Origin: Argentina anserina
Lineage: Eukaryota; Streptophyta; Magnoliopsida; Rosales; Rosaceae
Reading direction: 5' to 3'
Length of the DNA stretch: 64,000 nt
NCBI RefSeq assembly: GCF_933775445.1
Contig: NC_065876.1
Coordinates: forward strand, 9,982,001-10,046,000
In this document: piece after piece, positions 23,588-37,005 of the stretch
How the letters are laid out: each line of letters begins with the position of its first letter
Position numbering within the stretch: the stretch's first letter is position 1
Made by a program: the position numbers and the translations under genes
Notes under the pieces: model-generated
The model's input: only the letters and a program-made list of their open reading frames with translations
What the model was told of the DNA's origin: nothing
The model's database searches: none

Positions 23588-25159
23588 ATGAACGCTGATA
23601 AGGGCCGAGGACAGGGCCGAGGACGGGCGAGAGGCCGAGGTCGAGGTAGGACCACAGGCCGAGTCCGCAACGTGGAGAACCTTTATGAGGAGGCTGCTCC
23701 ACAGGAAGAGCAGGTAGGCCGAGGTCGAGGTAGGACCACAAGTCGAGTCCGCAACGTGGAAAACCTTTATGAGGAGGCTGCTCCACAGGAAGAGCAGGTT
23801 GAGCCTGCTGCTGCGGTTAGAGATGATGGACGAGTGTTGAAGCTGATCAAGGATATCAGTGCACTGTCAGCGCCTACATTTCATGGTGGACTAGATCATA
23901 TAGTAGCTGACCATTGGATCGAGGGCATGGAGACATATTTTGAGATGATAGAGTGCACAATGATTGAGAAGAGAAAGATAGCTACTTTCTTTCTAAGAGA
24001 TGATGCTCTAGACTGGTGGAAGAGCATGAGACAGACAGTTGATGTGACTACATTCACATGGGAGGGTTTCACTGCCCTCTTCCGAGAGAAGTACTTCCCA
24101 GCCTCCGTACAGGAGAACATGGAGCTTGAGTTTTTGGCACTGGTACAGGGAGACATGACCGTTAGAGAGTATGATGCTCGATTTTCGCAGCTGTATCGGT
24201 ATGTCAGGCCTATGATTGCGACCTCTTTGGCTCAGAAGTATCTACGTGGGCTGAAACAAGAGTACAAGACCATGATATCAGTCCTTTGCTTGACTACCAG
24301 GGAGCAGATATTTGAGAGTGCTATGAGCTTGGAGCAAGCAGAGAAGACTCAAGCAGGTGATGTGGGGAACAGAGATGCAAAGGGAAAAAGCAAGGTAATC
24401 TATACAGGCAGCGAGCACTCAGGGTCGAAGGATAGGTCATGGAAGAGGCCAAGACCCCACTATCAGGCCCCGACAAGGGCACCACCCCTAGCTATCAGGG
24501 CAGCACCAGTCAGACCATTGGCAGCGGTGAGGTGTTATGGCTGCAACGAGATGGGACATTATGCCTCAGCATGTCCGAAGCCGAAGAGAGCAGGCTGTCA
24601 CCGGTGCGGGCAAGTGGGACACATAGCTCGAGATTGTACCCGACCACTCCAGGGTAGGCAGGAACGGCCGCAGAGACAACTACCAGCGGGCCAAGCTAGA
24701 GTGTTCGCAGTGGGCCAGCGAGACACAGGAGTGGAAGGTACATTATCACTGTTTGACTACCTTGCTAGAGTATTGTTTGATACGGGAGCATCGCATTCAT
24801 TCATTGCTAGTTCAGTAGTGGAGATGCTAGGATTGATTCCTACACCTCTCGGGGACGCCTTATGTGTCACTTCACCCCTTGGAGTGTCACTTGAGTTAGA
24901 GACAATCTGCAAAGCTTGTCCTATTTTGATTGGAAGTAGAGAGTTCTCTGCTTCGTTGATTGTGATTCCGGACCACACTTATGATGTGATCTTGGGGATT
25001 GATTGGTTGAGACCACAGCATGCTGTGATTGATTGTTTTGACATGGTGGTGTCCTTTCATAGACCCGGAGAGCCAGTGTTTCGTTATCGTTGCCTCAAGT
25101 CTGATAACGCCATGAGATCAGGAGTTTTGGCACATGTGGAGTCAGTGATCAGAAAGTAA
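23588..25159 (+). CDS. gypsy gag-protease (truncated by frameshift)
   Basis: 523 residues from ATG 23588; the upstream in-frame GTG is not needed. The N-terminus is Gly/Arg-rich with a 28-residue tandem duplication (23633-23716 and 23717-23800, containing [17 protein letters not shown] twice). Then comes the Retrotrans_gag capsid region ([30 protein letters not shown]) and two CCHC knuckles, [14 protein letters not shown] and [14 protein letters not shown]. The aspartic protease has [10 protein letters not shown] (active site DTG, about 24775) and VILGIDWL. It normally continues into RT; here a one-base loss near 25147 ends it at 25157-25159. Gag and protease themselves look intact. Confidence 0.9.
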   Translation: MNADKGRGQGRGRARGRGRGRTTGRVRNVENLYEEAAPQEEQVGRGRGRTTSRVRNVENLYEEAAPQEEQVEPAAAVRDDGRVLKLIKDISALSAPTFHGGLDHIVADHWIEGMETYFEMIECTMIEKRKIATFFLRDDALDWWKSMRQTVDVTTFTWEGFTALFREKYFPASVQENMELEFLALVQGDMTVREYDARFSQLYRYVRPMIATSLAQKYLRGLKQEYKTMISVLCLTTREQIFESAMSLEQAEKTQAGDVGNRDAKGKSKVIYTGSEHSGSKDRSWKRPRPHYQAPTRAPPLAIRAAPVRPLAAVRCYGCNEMGHYASACPKPKRAGCHRCGQVGHIARDCTRPLQGRQERPQRQLPAGQARVFAVGQRDTGVEGTLSLFDYLARVLFDTGASHSFIASSVVEMLGLIPTPLGDALCVTSPLGVSLELETICKACPILIGSREFSASLIVIPDHTYDVILGIDWLRPQHAVIDCFDMVVSFHRPGEPVFRYRCLKSDNAMRSGVLAHVESVIRK

Positions 25160-28079
25160 CTATCGCAGACATTGTGGTAGTATCTGAGTTTGGTGAAGTG
25201 TTCCAAGAGATACCGGGGCTACCTCCTCGAAGAGTGGTAGATTTCTGCATTGATGTAGTAACCGGTACAACACCTGTGTCAAAGGCGCCATATAGAATGG
25301 GGCAGAATGAACTTAAGGAGCTGAAGGTACAGATCGACGAGCTATTAGACCAAGGGTTCATTAGACCTATCGTTTCACCTTGGGGAGCACCTGTTTTGTT
25401 CGTGAAGAAGAAAGATGGTTCTCTGCGGTTATGTGTGGACTACAGAGAACTGAACAAGGTGACCATCAAGAATAGGTATCCTTACCTAGGATTGATGACT
25501 TGTTCGATCAGCTCAAAGGTGCTACAGTGTTCTCTAAGATTGATTTGAGATCCGGTTATCATCAACTCAGAGTGAAGGAAGAAGATATATCGAAGACAGC
25601 CTTCAGAAACCGGTATGGACATTATGAGTTTGTCGTCATGCCATTTGGCCTAACGAATGCACCAGCTGTTTTCATGAGTTTGATGAACCAAGTATTTAGT
25701 CCGTACTTGGATGAGTTCGTAGTGGTGTTTGTGGATGACATTTTGATATACTCCAAGACACAAGAAGAACATGTGGTGCATCTGAGAACAGTGTTACAGA
25801 CTTTGAAGGAGGCGAGACTGTATGCCAAGCTAGAGAAGTGTGAGTTCTGGAAAGAAGAGGTCAAATTCCTTGGTCATGTTGTCTCAAAAGATGGAGTACT
25901 AGTGGACCCGTCAAAGGTCGAGGCAGTAAAGAATTAGAGTCGTCCAAAGAACCCTACGGAGATACGTAGTTTCCTCGGTTTGGCAGGATACTACATGAGG
26001 TTTATCGAGGGGTTTTCTAGTATTGCATCTTCATTGACCAAGTTGACCAAGAAAGATACTCCGTTCGTGTGGACGGATGCATGTGAGGAAGCATTCAGCA
26101 AACTAAAGACTAGACTGACCACAGCTCCAGTGTTGACGATTCCTTCTAGTGGTGGTGGTTATGTCATTTACAGTGATGCTTCGCTCCAAGGTTTGGGTTG
26201 TGTGTTGATGCAGCATGGAGGAGTTGTTGCTTATGGCTCGAGACAGTTGAAGATTCATGAGAAGAATTATCCGACACACGACCTAGAGCTTGCGGCAGTT
26301 GTATTTGCCCTGAAGATTTGGAGACATTACTTGTATGGTGAGAAATTTCAACTCTTTTCAGATCATAAGAGTTTGAAGTACTTGTTCTCACAGAAGGAGC
26401 TGAATATGAGGCAGAGGAGATGAATGGAACTCCTCAAGGACTATGACTTCACATTAGAGTACCACCCGGGAAAGGCAAATGTGGTGGCTGATGCCTTGAG
26501 CAGAAACCCGAGAGGCGTGGTAGCTTCACTTATGGTCCAGGAGTGGTTCATGCTAGAAGCTGCATCAGAGTTTGATTTGGTACCATCGGGAGGAGAACCA
26601 ATGGTCTTTCTTGGTAGTGTCACAGTGCAACCCACATTGATCACGAGGATCATACAGGGTCAGGCGCAGGATAGACTCTCACGAGCTAGGTTGGCGGATC
26701 TTGTAGTTGATACGCTTGATGAGTGTCCTTCTGAGTGGAGAGTTGGACCCGATGGAGGGTTGAGGTTTGGGGCAAGATTGTGTGTCCCAGATTGTGATGA
26801 TCTCCGGGAAGAGGTTCTTCGTACGGCACATCGTTCACGCTATACCGTCCATCCAGGGAACACCAAGATGTACAAAGACCTATGCAGACAATTCTGGTGG
26901 AACGGTATGAAGAAAGATGTAGCAGAGTTTGTAGCGAAGTGCCTTACATGTCAGCAAGTGAAAGCAGAACATCAACGACCAGCTGGCATGTTGAAACCAC
27001 TTACTATTCCTCTTTGGAAGTGGGAACAGATATCTATGGAGTTCGTGACCGGATTGCCTAGATCGAAGAAGGGTCACGATGCCATATGGGTGATTGTCGA
27101 TCGGTTGACGAAGTCGGCTCATTTTCTCCCAGTGTCAATGAAGTACTCTGTGGACGTGCTTGGGAAACTATATGTGGATGAGGTAGTGAGACTTCATGGT
27201 GCTCCAGTTTCTATTGTTTCCGATAGAGATGCACGTTTCACTTCGAAGTTCTGGGGTGGTTTGCAGAAGGCGATGGGCACTACCTTGGATATGAGTACAG
27301 CTTTTCACCCTCAGACGGATGGACAGACAGAGAGTGTGAATCAGGTGATGGAAGACATGTTGAGAGCCTGTGTGTTGGATTTCAAGGGTAGCTGGGAAGA
27401 TCATTTGAGATTGATTGAGTTTGCCTACAACAACAGTTACCATTCTAGCATTGGCATGGCACCTTATGAGGCACTTTACGGTAGACCATGTCGATCTCCG
27501 ATCTGTTGGGCCGAAGTTGGTGATGAGGCACTGATGGGTCCAGAGGTGGTTCAGGAAACCACTAATAAGATCTCGATCATTCGGGATAGAATCCGGACCG
27601 CGCAGAGCAGACAGAAGAGCTATGCGGACTTGAAGAGGAGACATGTGGAATTTGAGATTGGTGATCATGTGTTCTTGAAAGTTTCACCTATGAGGGGTGT
27701 AGTGAGATTCGGCAAGAAGGGAAAGTTGGCACCGAGGTATGTTGGGCCTTTTGAGATACTTGAGAAGGTGGGCAAACTAGCATATCGACTAGCCTTGCCT
27801 ACTAGCATGTCGGGTGTTCACAACGTCTTCCACATTTCCATGCTGAGGAAGTATGTACCAGATGAGTCACATGTGATCGATCATAGCACCATTGAAGTGA
27901 AGGAAAATGCCACATTTGTTGTCGAGCCGGTTCGTATCCTGGATAGATCCACAAAGAAGCTACGGAGGAGAGAAGTAGGGCTAGTCAAGGTGTTGTGGAG
28001 TCACCATGATGAGGGTGATGCATCTTGGGAGCTAGAGTCAGACATGATGACCAGATATCCACAGTTGTTTGTTGAGTGA
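25160..28079 (+). pseudogene. gypsy RT-RNase H-integrase-chromodomain (two frameshifts, two stops)
   Basis: [48 protein letters not shown] and catalytic FVDDILIYS (about 25730). RNase [23 protein letters not shown] and SDHKSL. Integrase: zinc site H...H...CLTCQQVK (26855-26960), first Asp in IVDRLTKSAHF, VSDRDARF, then HPQTDGQTESVNQ with the Glu. A chromodomain-like end, VLWSHHDEGDASWE, lies near 27990. Defects: frameshifts near 25147 and 25484, TAG at 25935-25937 and TGA at 26421-26423. Both stops fall where relatives have Trp, so each is one G-to-A change from TGG. Confidence 0.92.
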
Positions 28080-28106
28080 GCTTGAATTTCGGGGCGAAAT
28101 TCCTTT

Positions 28107-28118
28107 AAGGGGGGTAGA
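28107..28118 (+). other. Polypurine tract, gypsy
   Basis: AAGGGGGGTAGA one base before the 3' LTR. A similar tract precedes the 3' LTR of element E2. Confidence 0.8.
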
Positions 28119-28119
28119 T

Positions 28120-31035
28120 TGTAATAACCCTAGATTTTTAAAACATTATTTGAATTGAATTGAATTCTATAAGGTTATGAAATTCAATTAAAATGAAATT
28201 GATTGTTTGCAAACTTTACAAAACGGAAACGGAAACGTTCCGAGAACGTTTATTAAGAAAACGTTACGTTTCCGAACGAATTTATCGACTTCTATTCCGT
28301 CGCTCGGTTGCGAAAACTTCCTTCACAAAAGTTGTAGAGCTCGTCGATACGAGTTCGTGAGTATGTGACGCGTCCTAATCGGACGATGTATGTAGAAGTT
28401 ATTAACGTCGGAAGTTAGTTTCCGATTTGGGAACGGGTATAAATAGATTGTTTTGTGATTAGGGTTTTCCACATTTGGAAACCCTCACTCTCTCCGCCTC
28501 CCTCTTTCTCTCTCTCTCTCTCGGTTCTCCCTCTCCCTCCCCGATCTTCCTCCCCACCTGCGACCTCCGCCTCCAGCCCGGCGTGTCGAGCACCGCCGAC
28601 CCAGAGAGCACCGCGCTACCCTCCTTAGCCGACCCAGAGGTCGACGCACTCACGCACGCAGCGTCAGAGCTCCACCACGGCGTCAAAGTCCTGCAATTGC
28701 CACCGAAGCCTTCGCGAGCTCTCCGGCGATCCAAGAGCTTGATTGAGGTGAGGGTTAGCCTAGGATGATTGTTGTGATGCCTTGTTGAGATTTTTGTGGT
28801 TGTTTGATTCGTATAGAGGGAGATCGGAGGATGAGGTTTTGGGGGAGATGCCGCCTCCTTAGGCGGCGCGTGTGGGCGTGTGGAGGGGGCTAGGCACGGC
28901 GTGAGGCCGTGGCGGAGAAGAGGGGGGAAAAAGGGAGAGAAATGGGGCGGCGGTGGCATGCAACGCGCCGTCCCTGGGCTCGGCGCGTGTGCCCCACGCG
29001 CGGCCTGCCGGCGGGTGGCGCGTGTACCCCACGCCCCGCCACGTGCGGCGGTGTGACAGTGTTTTCCGATAGGGGTATTTTGGTAATTTACTTAAATGTA
29101 AATGTAAATTTTATTTACTACGGTAAATGTAATTAAATTTTACCTTCGGTAAATGTAAATATAAATTACTTTCAGTAAATGTAAAAAGTAATTTGTAAAA
29201 GGTAATTAGTAAATTTTTTATTTACTGAGATTGTATTTACATTTAAATAGTACGTATACGTACAAAAATACGTATTAATATTTATACGTACAGAAATACG
29301 TATATAATATTTATACGTACAGAAATACGTATTAATTGTTTATACGTACAAAAATACGCATTAATATTTATACGTACAGAAATACGTATGTAATATTTAT
29401 ACGTACAGAAATACGTATATAATATTTATACGTACAGAAATACGTATATAATATTTATACGTACAGAAATATGTATATAGTATTTATGCGTACAGAAATA
29501 CGTATTAATTGTATATTTGTACGTACAGAAATACGTATTAATTGTATATTTGTACAGTAACCGTGAATAGTAACAGTGAACAGTAACACTGAACAATAAT
29601 TTCGTAAAAACCGAAAATTGCTGAACAGTAACCGATTATTACTGTTTCGGCATTTAAAGATTTACGAAACGATTCTAAATTCTTTTCTTATCTTTTCAAG
29701 GTGATCGTTAAATCAAGGAAATGAACTATCTTCGGGAATTGTGGAATTACGCTCAAGTCAATAAGGTGAGTAAAATCTCACATATTTACGAATCTACCTT
29801 CGCGGTGATTCAAGATTTTGCAAGAGTATTTAATAATGAATTACGACATGTATACAATTTAGTGGATTACATATATACTGTATAATGGTAATAAGTACAT
29901 ATATATATAATTAATTATATTATATACTGTTATTAATTCATTAGAAATGGTCATTTCGATGACGGAAGTTTGTGTATTGAGCATGTGTGGTGAAATATGA
30001 CATGTATAAGATATAGTGGACTATATATGTATTGTATAAATGGTAAATAAGTACGAATATAATATAGTTTGCTATATAATATACTGTTATGATTTTATTG
30101 TGATTATATTGAGCATGTGATTTGAATTGTACAATATGATGTGAGATTATTGTACGTGATTTTTAACATTGAGATTGTTAAAATGTGAATTGTCTTCGGA
30201 CCTGATTTTTGGTACAATATGATGTGAGATTATTGTACGTGTTTGGCAAGTCGAAACCTAGCCTTTGGCCGGGCGAAAGTTACGATACAGTTAGAGCTCT
30301 AGTCTGTCTGCCTTAGTACTGCATGTGAGGTAACGGGTGGTTATCTGCTCATGGGTACTCAGTTTATTTTGGATGTTGGGTAGCGTGTGGCTATCCAATA
30401 TCAGCGGTGTATTACGAGAGGGGTAACAGATGTGTACCAGCGTTCTTGGTACCCGTATTATAAATGCATTGGGTAACCAGAAGGGTTACTTAATTTTCTC
30501 ATGAGCGTTTCATTTCATATTTCTTTGGGTCAACCAGATGGGTTGTCCATTGACTCATGAGGGCATTTATATTTGTTGTTTTGTGATCTTTCGTATATTT
30601 TGATATGCGAATTATATTTTGATTTTACTCATACGAGCTATAAGCTTACCGGGTTTGTGTTTACAATCCCGGTGCACCAATTCGATGGTGTAGGGGATAA
30701 TTCCGCAGGTGCTGATTAGTGGAGGTTGAGTGACGACTACAGAGGCTCGAAGTCGTTCGTATCCTACTTGTGGTGAGGTTTTAGCGTGGATTTGTGTGTG
30801 AGGATTTGTGTAATTTCATTTGTGAGATTTGTGAGTGATTTGTGAGGATTATTACATTTCCATTTTATGTATGGATTATAAATTTGGGTTGTAATAATTG
30901 GTTGTCTGAGTTGTATTGAGAACTCAGAATTGATCCGCTGTTACACTTTAATGATTTCGATTTATTTGAGATTATTTTGTGTTTAACGACTTTAGAATTT
31001 TGAGTTTTTAAGCTCGAAATTTTGGGGTCGTTGCA
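28120..31035 (+). repeat. 3' LTR of the gypsy element (2916 bp)
   Basis: Same modules as the 5' LTR: TATA 28438-28445, minisatellite 29260-29545 (fewer units), palindrome 30292-30301, hairpin 30648-30673. It ends TTGCA where the 5' LTR ends TTACA, a terminal substitution. It is followed by duplication AAAGT. Confidence 0.93.
29260..29545 (+). repeat. Minisatellite in gypsy 3' LTR
   Basis: Same 29-30 bp TACGTACAGAAATACGTA units as in the 5' LTR but about three units shorter. Confidence 0.85.
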
Positions 31036-31352
31036 AAAGTATTCCAATTGCTCAATTAAAGTAAGAGATACTGAAAATGCATCTAAATTAGTAAGAAAGT
31101 GATACAGAAAACCAATGTATAATATCAAACAGTTTGTGTGCATTATTGGACACTTACTTGTCGATAACGGTTGTCCACTCATCATACTTTTCCAAACCAT
31201 GTTACCGTAATAATAGATCCATGTAGAAAACTAAAGCATTATCCGATTTCACAACAGTTAATAGAAAAAAAATAGATTTTAGACATCATGCATCAACTAA
31301 AACTTTATTAGACAACATGACAAATCGTAAAGTTAAAAGAATTTTACATACC

Positions 31353-31664
31353 CTGAGTCATATGGAACCAACCATATTTGTTTAGGCTTCCTTGTCTTAT
31401 ACCAAGCCAACAATTTTTGAGACATTTCTTCGTAATTTCCAAACTCGAGTCTGCCGACTTGAGCATGGTCAAGAAATCCAACTATATCAAGTATATTAGA
31501 CTTCTTGAGTAAGGTATAAAGAAAGCTACGAATTACATATGAAGGTCAAAATACAAAATTGTATCAATTAACATAAAATTTGCAAATGGAACATATGAAC
31601 AAGCTCACTAACTTGATGTAAAAAATAATGATTGATCCAGTAGCCTCCAACATTCGCACCACAC

Positions 31665-31695
<31 letters not shown>

Positions 31696-33251
31696 TTCTT
31701 AAGAGATAACTTTTTCTCGTATACCTGAAAATATTCGAATCAAATAATGTATGGATGGTCTTCTTGTCAACTAATGCTTTGTCGGCCCACACACACAAGT
31801 GCCTCAATGCAGATGGCAAACCCTTCGACAAAGTTTTTAGGTCTTCAACGTCATTATATTTTATCTTTTTCACCAGTATTTTTTGTTTTCCAGTTATAAT
31901 AAGTGAAACAAGACCCCTTCATTAGTAAATATTCAATCATGACATCATACTATGAAAATAAAGATACAATTATGAACTAAACAGGTAAAATGTCACCTTC
32001 GGTTGAATTTCTTGTCCTTTTGGGGCAGGGGTAACAATCAGAACTCTTGGCCATGCTACAAATATGTCAATGGCGTCACCGAGTTTCACGATTTCATCAT
32101 TCATAGGGAATGATAGCTTTGCTTCATGAACAATAATTCTAACGACCTGGACACGAACATTGTCCTCTCCTAAGGCAACTCCATACATGACCTGCTTCCT
32201 CTACTCGACAGCGACCTCAATGATTTTTCTATACGTAACAATATTGTCAGTAATCCCTACTGCCAGCCCCACTCTTTACCAATATTTGATCCTTCATTAT
32301 CATAACATTAAATAACTATAATAAAAATATTATCCCTAAAAAATAATTTAATAAACATTAACAGTATGTAATAACTACTCTTCATGAAATATGCTTACCA
32401 CATCATTATTGATCGACTTCTTAAAGTCTTAAAGTAGGGCATGATATAATTTCTGGTTAAGGAAGACTTAAAGTCTCCATTTAGTCGTAGCAGACTTAAT
32501 CACACCTTTGTGATACTAAGATGGAAGGATAAATGCTTCCTATGTACATGGAAAAGATGGATAGTAGTTTCAATGTTGATCAATGTGCATCAAGTCTAAA
32601 ACGTAGAAGCTAAGAAAGGAAACTTGTCTAATCACAAATTGACATTCCCAATTTTTTGTTTTGCATCAGGGTATTGTTTGTCTACAAGCCACCAATCTGC
32701 AATGTTAATTGGGAACGTTGTATGTGCTAATACACCGATGTATGACTGCATTTCACCTCCTGCCTCACCAAAGGGTTGGCATTTCTCATTGATTTCCATA
32801 ATTAGCTTTTCTTTCCTTGTCACACGCTTGGCAATTCTCGACATTGTCACCATCCCTCGCTTCAGAAACTTTAGACCGCTGGTCTTCTTGTCTGTCCTCT
32901 AACTATTTTGCCTTTGCAGCTTTCTCCTTTGCAGTCTTTACCTCTGCTGCCTTCTTCTTAGTTGAGGTAGAACTTCCACCACAAGTTGACATTGAAATTG
33001 AATTGTTAAACAAAGCAGCTTGTTTTGCGGAGGCCTTTACCGCTGCCATCTTCCTTCGTACTACCTTCTTCTTAGGCTCCACAATAACTTCAGGATCATC
33101 ACGTTGTACTTCAGGCTGCACAATAGGGGGATGGTCGGATTCTTTCTCTTATGGGGCTAATCTTCTTGCTGAACTTCTTAGTTGGATAGCCAAATTGCCT
33201 TGGCTATCCTCCAATTTACAACTATTGCCTTCCTTGTTTTTGGTGCCATAA
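31353..33251 (-). pseudogene. CACTA second gene region: TnpA-like (Transposase_24-type) and Ulp1-like parts
   Basis: Reading leftward: a Lys/Ala-rich basic stretch (33121-32903, with VEPKKKVVRRKMAAVK), then EKLIMEINEKCQPFGEAGG and LAHTTFPINIADWW (32853-32632), which matches the plant Ptta/En/Spm transposase pattern. Next DEIVKLGDAIDIFVAWPRVLI (32188-31970), typical of its C-terminal side. Then an Ulp1-protease-like piece, LLAWYKTRKPKQIWLVPYDSG (about 31510-31353), ending at a good splice donor GTATGT. Stops and missing joins make it non-functional or multi-exon; exons are not resolved. The gypsy insertion at 31036 cuts its downstream part. Confidence 0.55.
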
Positions 33252-33553
33252 TCTGAAAAATAAATGTCGTTAGCAACTGAAAAATAGATATATTAAACTA
33301 ACATTAAATAACATGCAGAGTCCCCATGAAACTTGCACATACAAGTATCTCACAAACAATTTAATAATTCAAACACCACACTTATTGAAACTGCACTTGA
33401 ACAATTGAAACTGCATGCACACAAATATTCGGATCACACCAATTTGAAACATCATACAACTTATTTGAATATTATGTTATCATTGGGAATAACAAAAAAC
33501 AACAACAATTAATGATGCACACACGAAGGCACATGAATCATAATAAATTACTG

Positions 33554-36500
33554 TCATTCAACCCAAATTCCCTCATCACCACCTCTTATATGAAGGCTTG
33601 GCTGATGACCTTCTACATCATCAAAGGAGTCAACTGATGGCATGGTGGTAATGAAAGCATGATCCACCTCTATGTCTTCTAACCCCACTTCCTCCTCACC
33701 ATCCCCTTTGTAGTTTAAATCCGGATACTCACTACCACTGACCACTCCACATCTAGAGGGTCTTCAATATAGAAAACTTGTTTAACATGCATAGCTAAGA
33801 CAAAAGGATCAGCTATGTGGCCTATCCTATTCAATTTAACCAAAGTAAACTCAAGTTCATCTACTTTGACACCCTTAGTACTCTCTACCCATTCACATTT
33901 GAAAATGGCACCCTGAATTTATAGTAGTGGACTTCCCAAATTAAATATATCACACCGTAAAAGTCCATAGGGTCATCAAATATGGGGTTTTGATCCTTTG
34001 CGCTTGCAACTTGCATTGCATTAGCAACTAAAAAACCCCGACTATTTTGAACGGAATAGACATTATCCTAGTCTTTGGTGTTGTAATCAACAACATTGAC
34101 ATGGTAACCTTGATAACTTGCCACTTCAGCTCTTGGGCCCCTAGACATCCACCTTACTACTTTTGAAACCTCATGAGAATGATTTCTCATTTCTCCTGCA
34201 ACCTGCCAATTTCATTCTAACATAAATAAAATAACATGATAATAAAATACATTAATAAATGTAAATATAGATCTATGGAAATTGAGCATACAAATTAGTG
34301 ATGAAAGAACTTACCCTCTCCTTGAACCAAGCAGTAAATATCTGGTTTTGTTTTATAGTCATCCAAACCTTGTCTCCCTTTATTCTAGGGAAAGCCAACT
34401 CCAATTCTTCCATATGTTCACTACGTAAAATGATGAGAAAATCAGTATACAATTATGCTCATGCCAAATAATATAGCAATTGGAATATAAAAGTAATTGG
34501 TAAAAAGTACATGAAGTATGGTTGGACATCTTTAGTATAGTTGCAGATCCTTTTGGCCAAAAAATACCATAGTTGCCCCTAATAAGGACTTGCACTCGTT
34601 ATAAAGTCTGAAAACCTTCTTTGATGGAAGCCCAACAGTAGCAGTGTCTTTATAAAGCATGCGGTGTGCGTAAAACTCAACCGCTTCTTCAACTATGTAC
34701 TTTTCAGCAACAGACCCTTTCAGATTGACGATTTTTAACATACCTTTTAAACACCTTCATGTACCTCTCAAATGGGTACATCCAACGTAAAAACACAAGA
34801 CCACAAAGCTCAACTTCTCTAAGAAGATGGACAGTTAGATGGATCATAATGTCAAAAACTGAAGGTGGGAAGAACTTTTCAAGCAAGCAAATAATGTCAA
34901 CAAGTTCAAGTTGCATCTGTTTCAGTGTTGAAAAATCAATTACGTTACTATAGATGGCCTTGAAAAACAAGCAGAACCGAATAATCGCATATCGAACTGG
35001 CTTCTCAAAGACCGATCTTATAACAATTGGTAGAAGAGTTTGCATGATTGTGTGGCAATCACATGTTTTAAGACCAACGAGACTCAAATCATGCATATTG
35101 ACCAAATTATTTATGTTTGAGCAGAAGCGTGAGGGAAGACTCATACAAAAAAAAAAAAAGAGTTGCAAGCAATTCTCTTTTCCGCTAGCACCAAATTTCA
35201 ACTAGCCAAAGGCAGATTCCCCCCCCCCCCCCCCTGAATTAGGCGCCAAATCAGTTCTGATTTCCATGTGAACCATGTCTAATCTCGATTTAGCTCCATC
35301 ATTCATCTTCCCCTTGATGTTTAATATGGTACCAATCAGGGCATTTAGACAATTACCCTCAATGTGCATTACATCAAGAATATTTCTAACAAGAAGGTAT
35401 TTCCAGTAAATTAGTTCGAAAAATACTGATATTTTTCTCCAGTAAGGTATGTCCTCTTCTGGACCCTTGAAGGAAGCATGATAAACTTCCTTTCCAAATT
35501 CACATTTAAGATTTTTAGCTCTTGAGTACACTTCCTTTCCAGTTAGTGGTGTCTTGGTGATATCTTCCTCAATCTCACCGTCAAAAGCAGTATCTTGCTT
35601 TCTATATGGATGATGTCTTGGAAAAATACGTCGATGCCTCATAAACCCCATTTTTCTAGTATGTTTCACATTATGTGGTTTGGTTTCTTCTACACATATC
35701 GGACAAGCATTATAGCCATGTGTAACGCTGCCAGATAGATTCCCATATGTAGGGAAATCACTAATTGTCCAAAATAGGATTGCTTTAAGTATAAATGACT
35801 CATCTCTTGCCGCATCATATACTCCTTCAACCCCATCCCACAATTTTTTAAGATAATCAATTAAAGGCTGCAAATAGATGTTGATATCATTTCCGGACTG
35901 TTTTAGTCCAGAAATTAATAAAGTTAACATCATAAGCTTCCTCTTCATGCAAAACCACGGAGGAAGTTATAGGTAATAAGAATAACTGGCCAACAAGAGT
36001 ACTTGCTACTACACAAGGTGTGTGGATTAAATCCATTTGAGGAGAGGGCTAGCCTAAGATTCCTAGGTTTAATTTCAAATTCTGGCCACTTGGTGTCTAC
36101 TAACTCCCAAGTCACTGAGTCGGCTAGATGCCGCATCTTCCCATCTTTATTTCCTACTAGTGGCATGCCAAGTCAAATATTTGGCTGTTTTAGGGGATTG
36201 GAACATCCGCTTGAACCTTGGGATTGGTGAGAAATACCACAACACTTTCACGAGCACCCCATCTTTCTCACTCTCATCTTCAGCTAGCTTCCATCGTGAA
36301 ACACCACAAATGGGACAACTTAATGTTGTTGCATGGACACCTCTGTAAAGAATGCAGTCATTCGGACATGCATGGATCTTCTCATACTTCATCCCCAATG
36401 TAGCCAGTGATTTTTTAGCTTCGTAAAAAAGAATCGGGCATTACATTTTCTTCAAGAAGCAATTGCCCTATTATGAGTAGCATGTCAGAGTAACAAGAGT

Positions 36501-37005
36501 CTGTCATTCCATGATTTTCCTTTGAATTGAACGTTTGTATCAAAGCGTTCATCTTTGTAGTCTTTGTACAACCGGGATACAAAGCCTTGTCTCCATCCTC
36601 CACAAACCTCAAAAACTCATTACACTCCTTTGAAACCTCTTCATCCTCACTATCAGATACATTTTCCTTAGGATCCCCCATCCCCAAATCTAATGGTATA
36701 TCCACTGATTCGGATAGCTGTGCATTTGAATTCATGGCAGACTCCTCCCCATGTCATTTCCAATAGGTATATGTAGTCCAAATTCCATTGAAGTAGACAT
36801 GATCCTTAATAACTCCAATTGAATAACAATTGGTGTTGCAACATTTCAAAAAATGACATCGTATCCTTGTTTTGTCGCTTGTATTTACAAAAGCAAACTG
36901 TAAAAATAATTCGAATCCTATCTGAAACTTTATTGATCTTCTATCAGCAATCATCCAAGTCTTATCCATCTTATATAAGTGTCTACATAGACATACCACA
37001 CACAT
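33554..37005 (-). pseudogene. CACTA TNP2-type transposase (broken)
   Basis: N-terminal transposase-associated domain MDKTWMIADRRS with CCNTNCYS (about 36970-36840). Then an acidic linker (36735-36415), a zinc-site region KIHACPNDCILYRG with CPICGVSRW (36380-36290), the TNP2 core TWPEF-like block and KRKLMMLTLLISGLKQSGND (35948-35890), GYNACPICVEET (35720), IHLTVHLLREVELCG and LRWMYPFERYMKVFKRYV (34850-34745). A C-terminal DUF4216-like part lies at 34200-33554 (PSFDDPMDFYG-type region, then the acidic tail). Frame breaks occur near 36150, 35950, 35215 and 34000. A run of 16 C at 35219-35234 sits inside the gene. Confidence 0.8.
35219..35234. repeat. Run of 16 C
   Basis: Homopolymer within the transposase pseudogene. 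The length is likely unstable or mis-assembled, and it breaks the reading frame. Confidence 0.85.

Larger units (their letters stand above)
20287..31035 (+). mobile_element. Young Ty3/gypsy chromovirus-like LTR retrotransposon, 10.75 kb
   Basis: Two nearly identical long LTRs (3013 and 2916 bp), initiator-Met primer site, gag-protease frame, RT-RNase H-integrase with a C-terminal chromodomain-like end, and a polypurine tract. AAAGT at 20282-20286 and 31036-31040 is a perfect 5-bp target-site duplication. By eye the LTRs differ at about two dozen bases plus two length differences (about 86 and 11 bp), so the insertion is recent. Long LTRs and a chromodomain suggest the Tekay/Del group. The insertion lies inside the CACTA element. 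Pol carries two frameshifts and two stops, so this copy is defective. Confidence 0.93.

Noticed and set aside
28459..28959. 166-residue minus-strand frame in the gypsy 3' LTR
   Set aside because: It is the complement of the GC-rich leader zone; the 5' LTR copy is broken by an 11-bp indel and there is no known domain.
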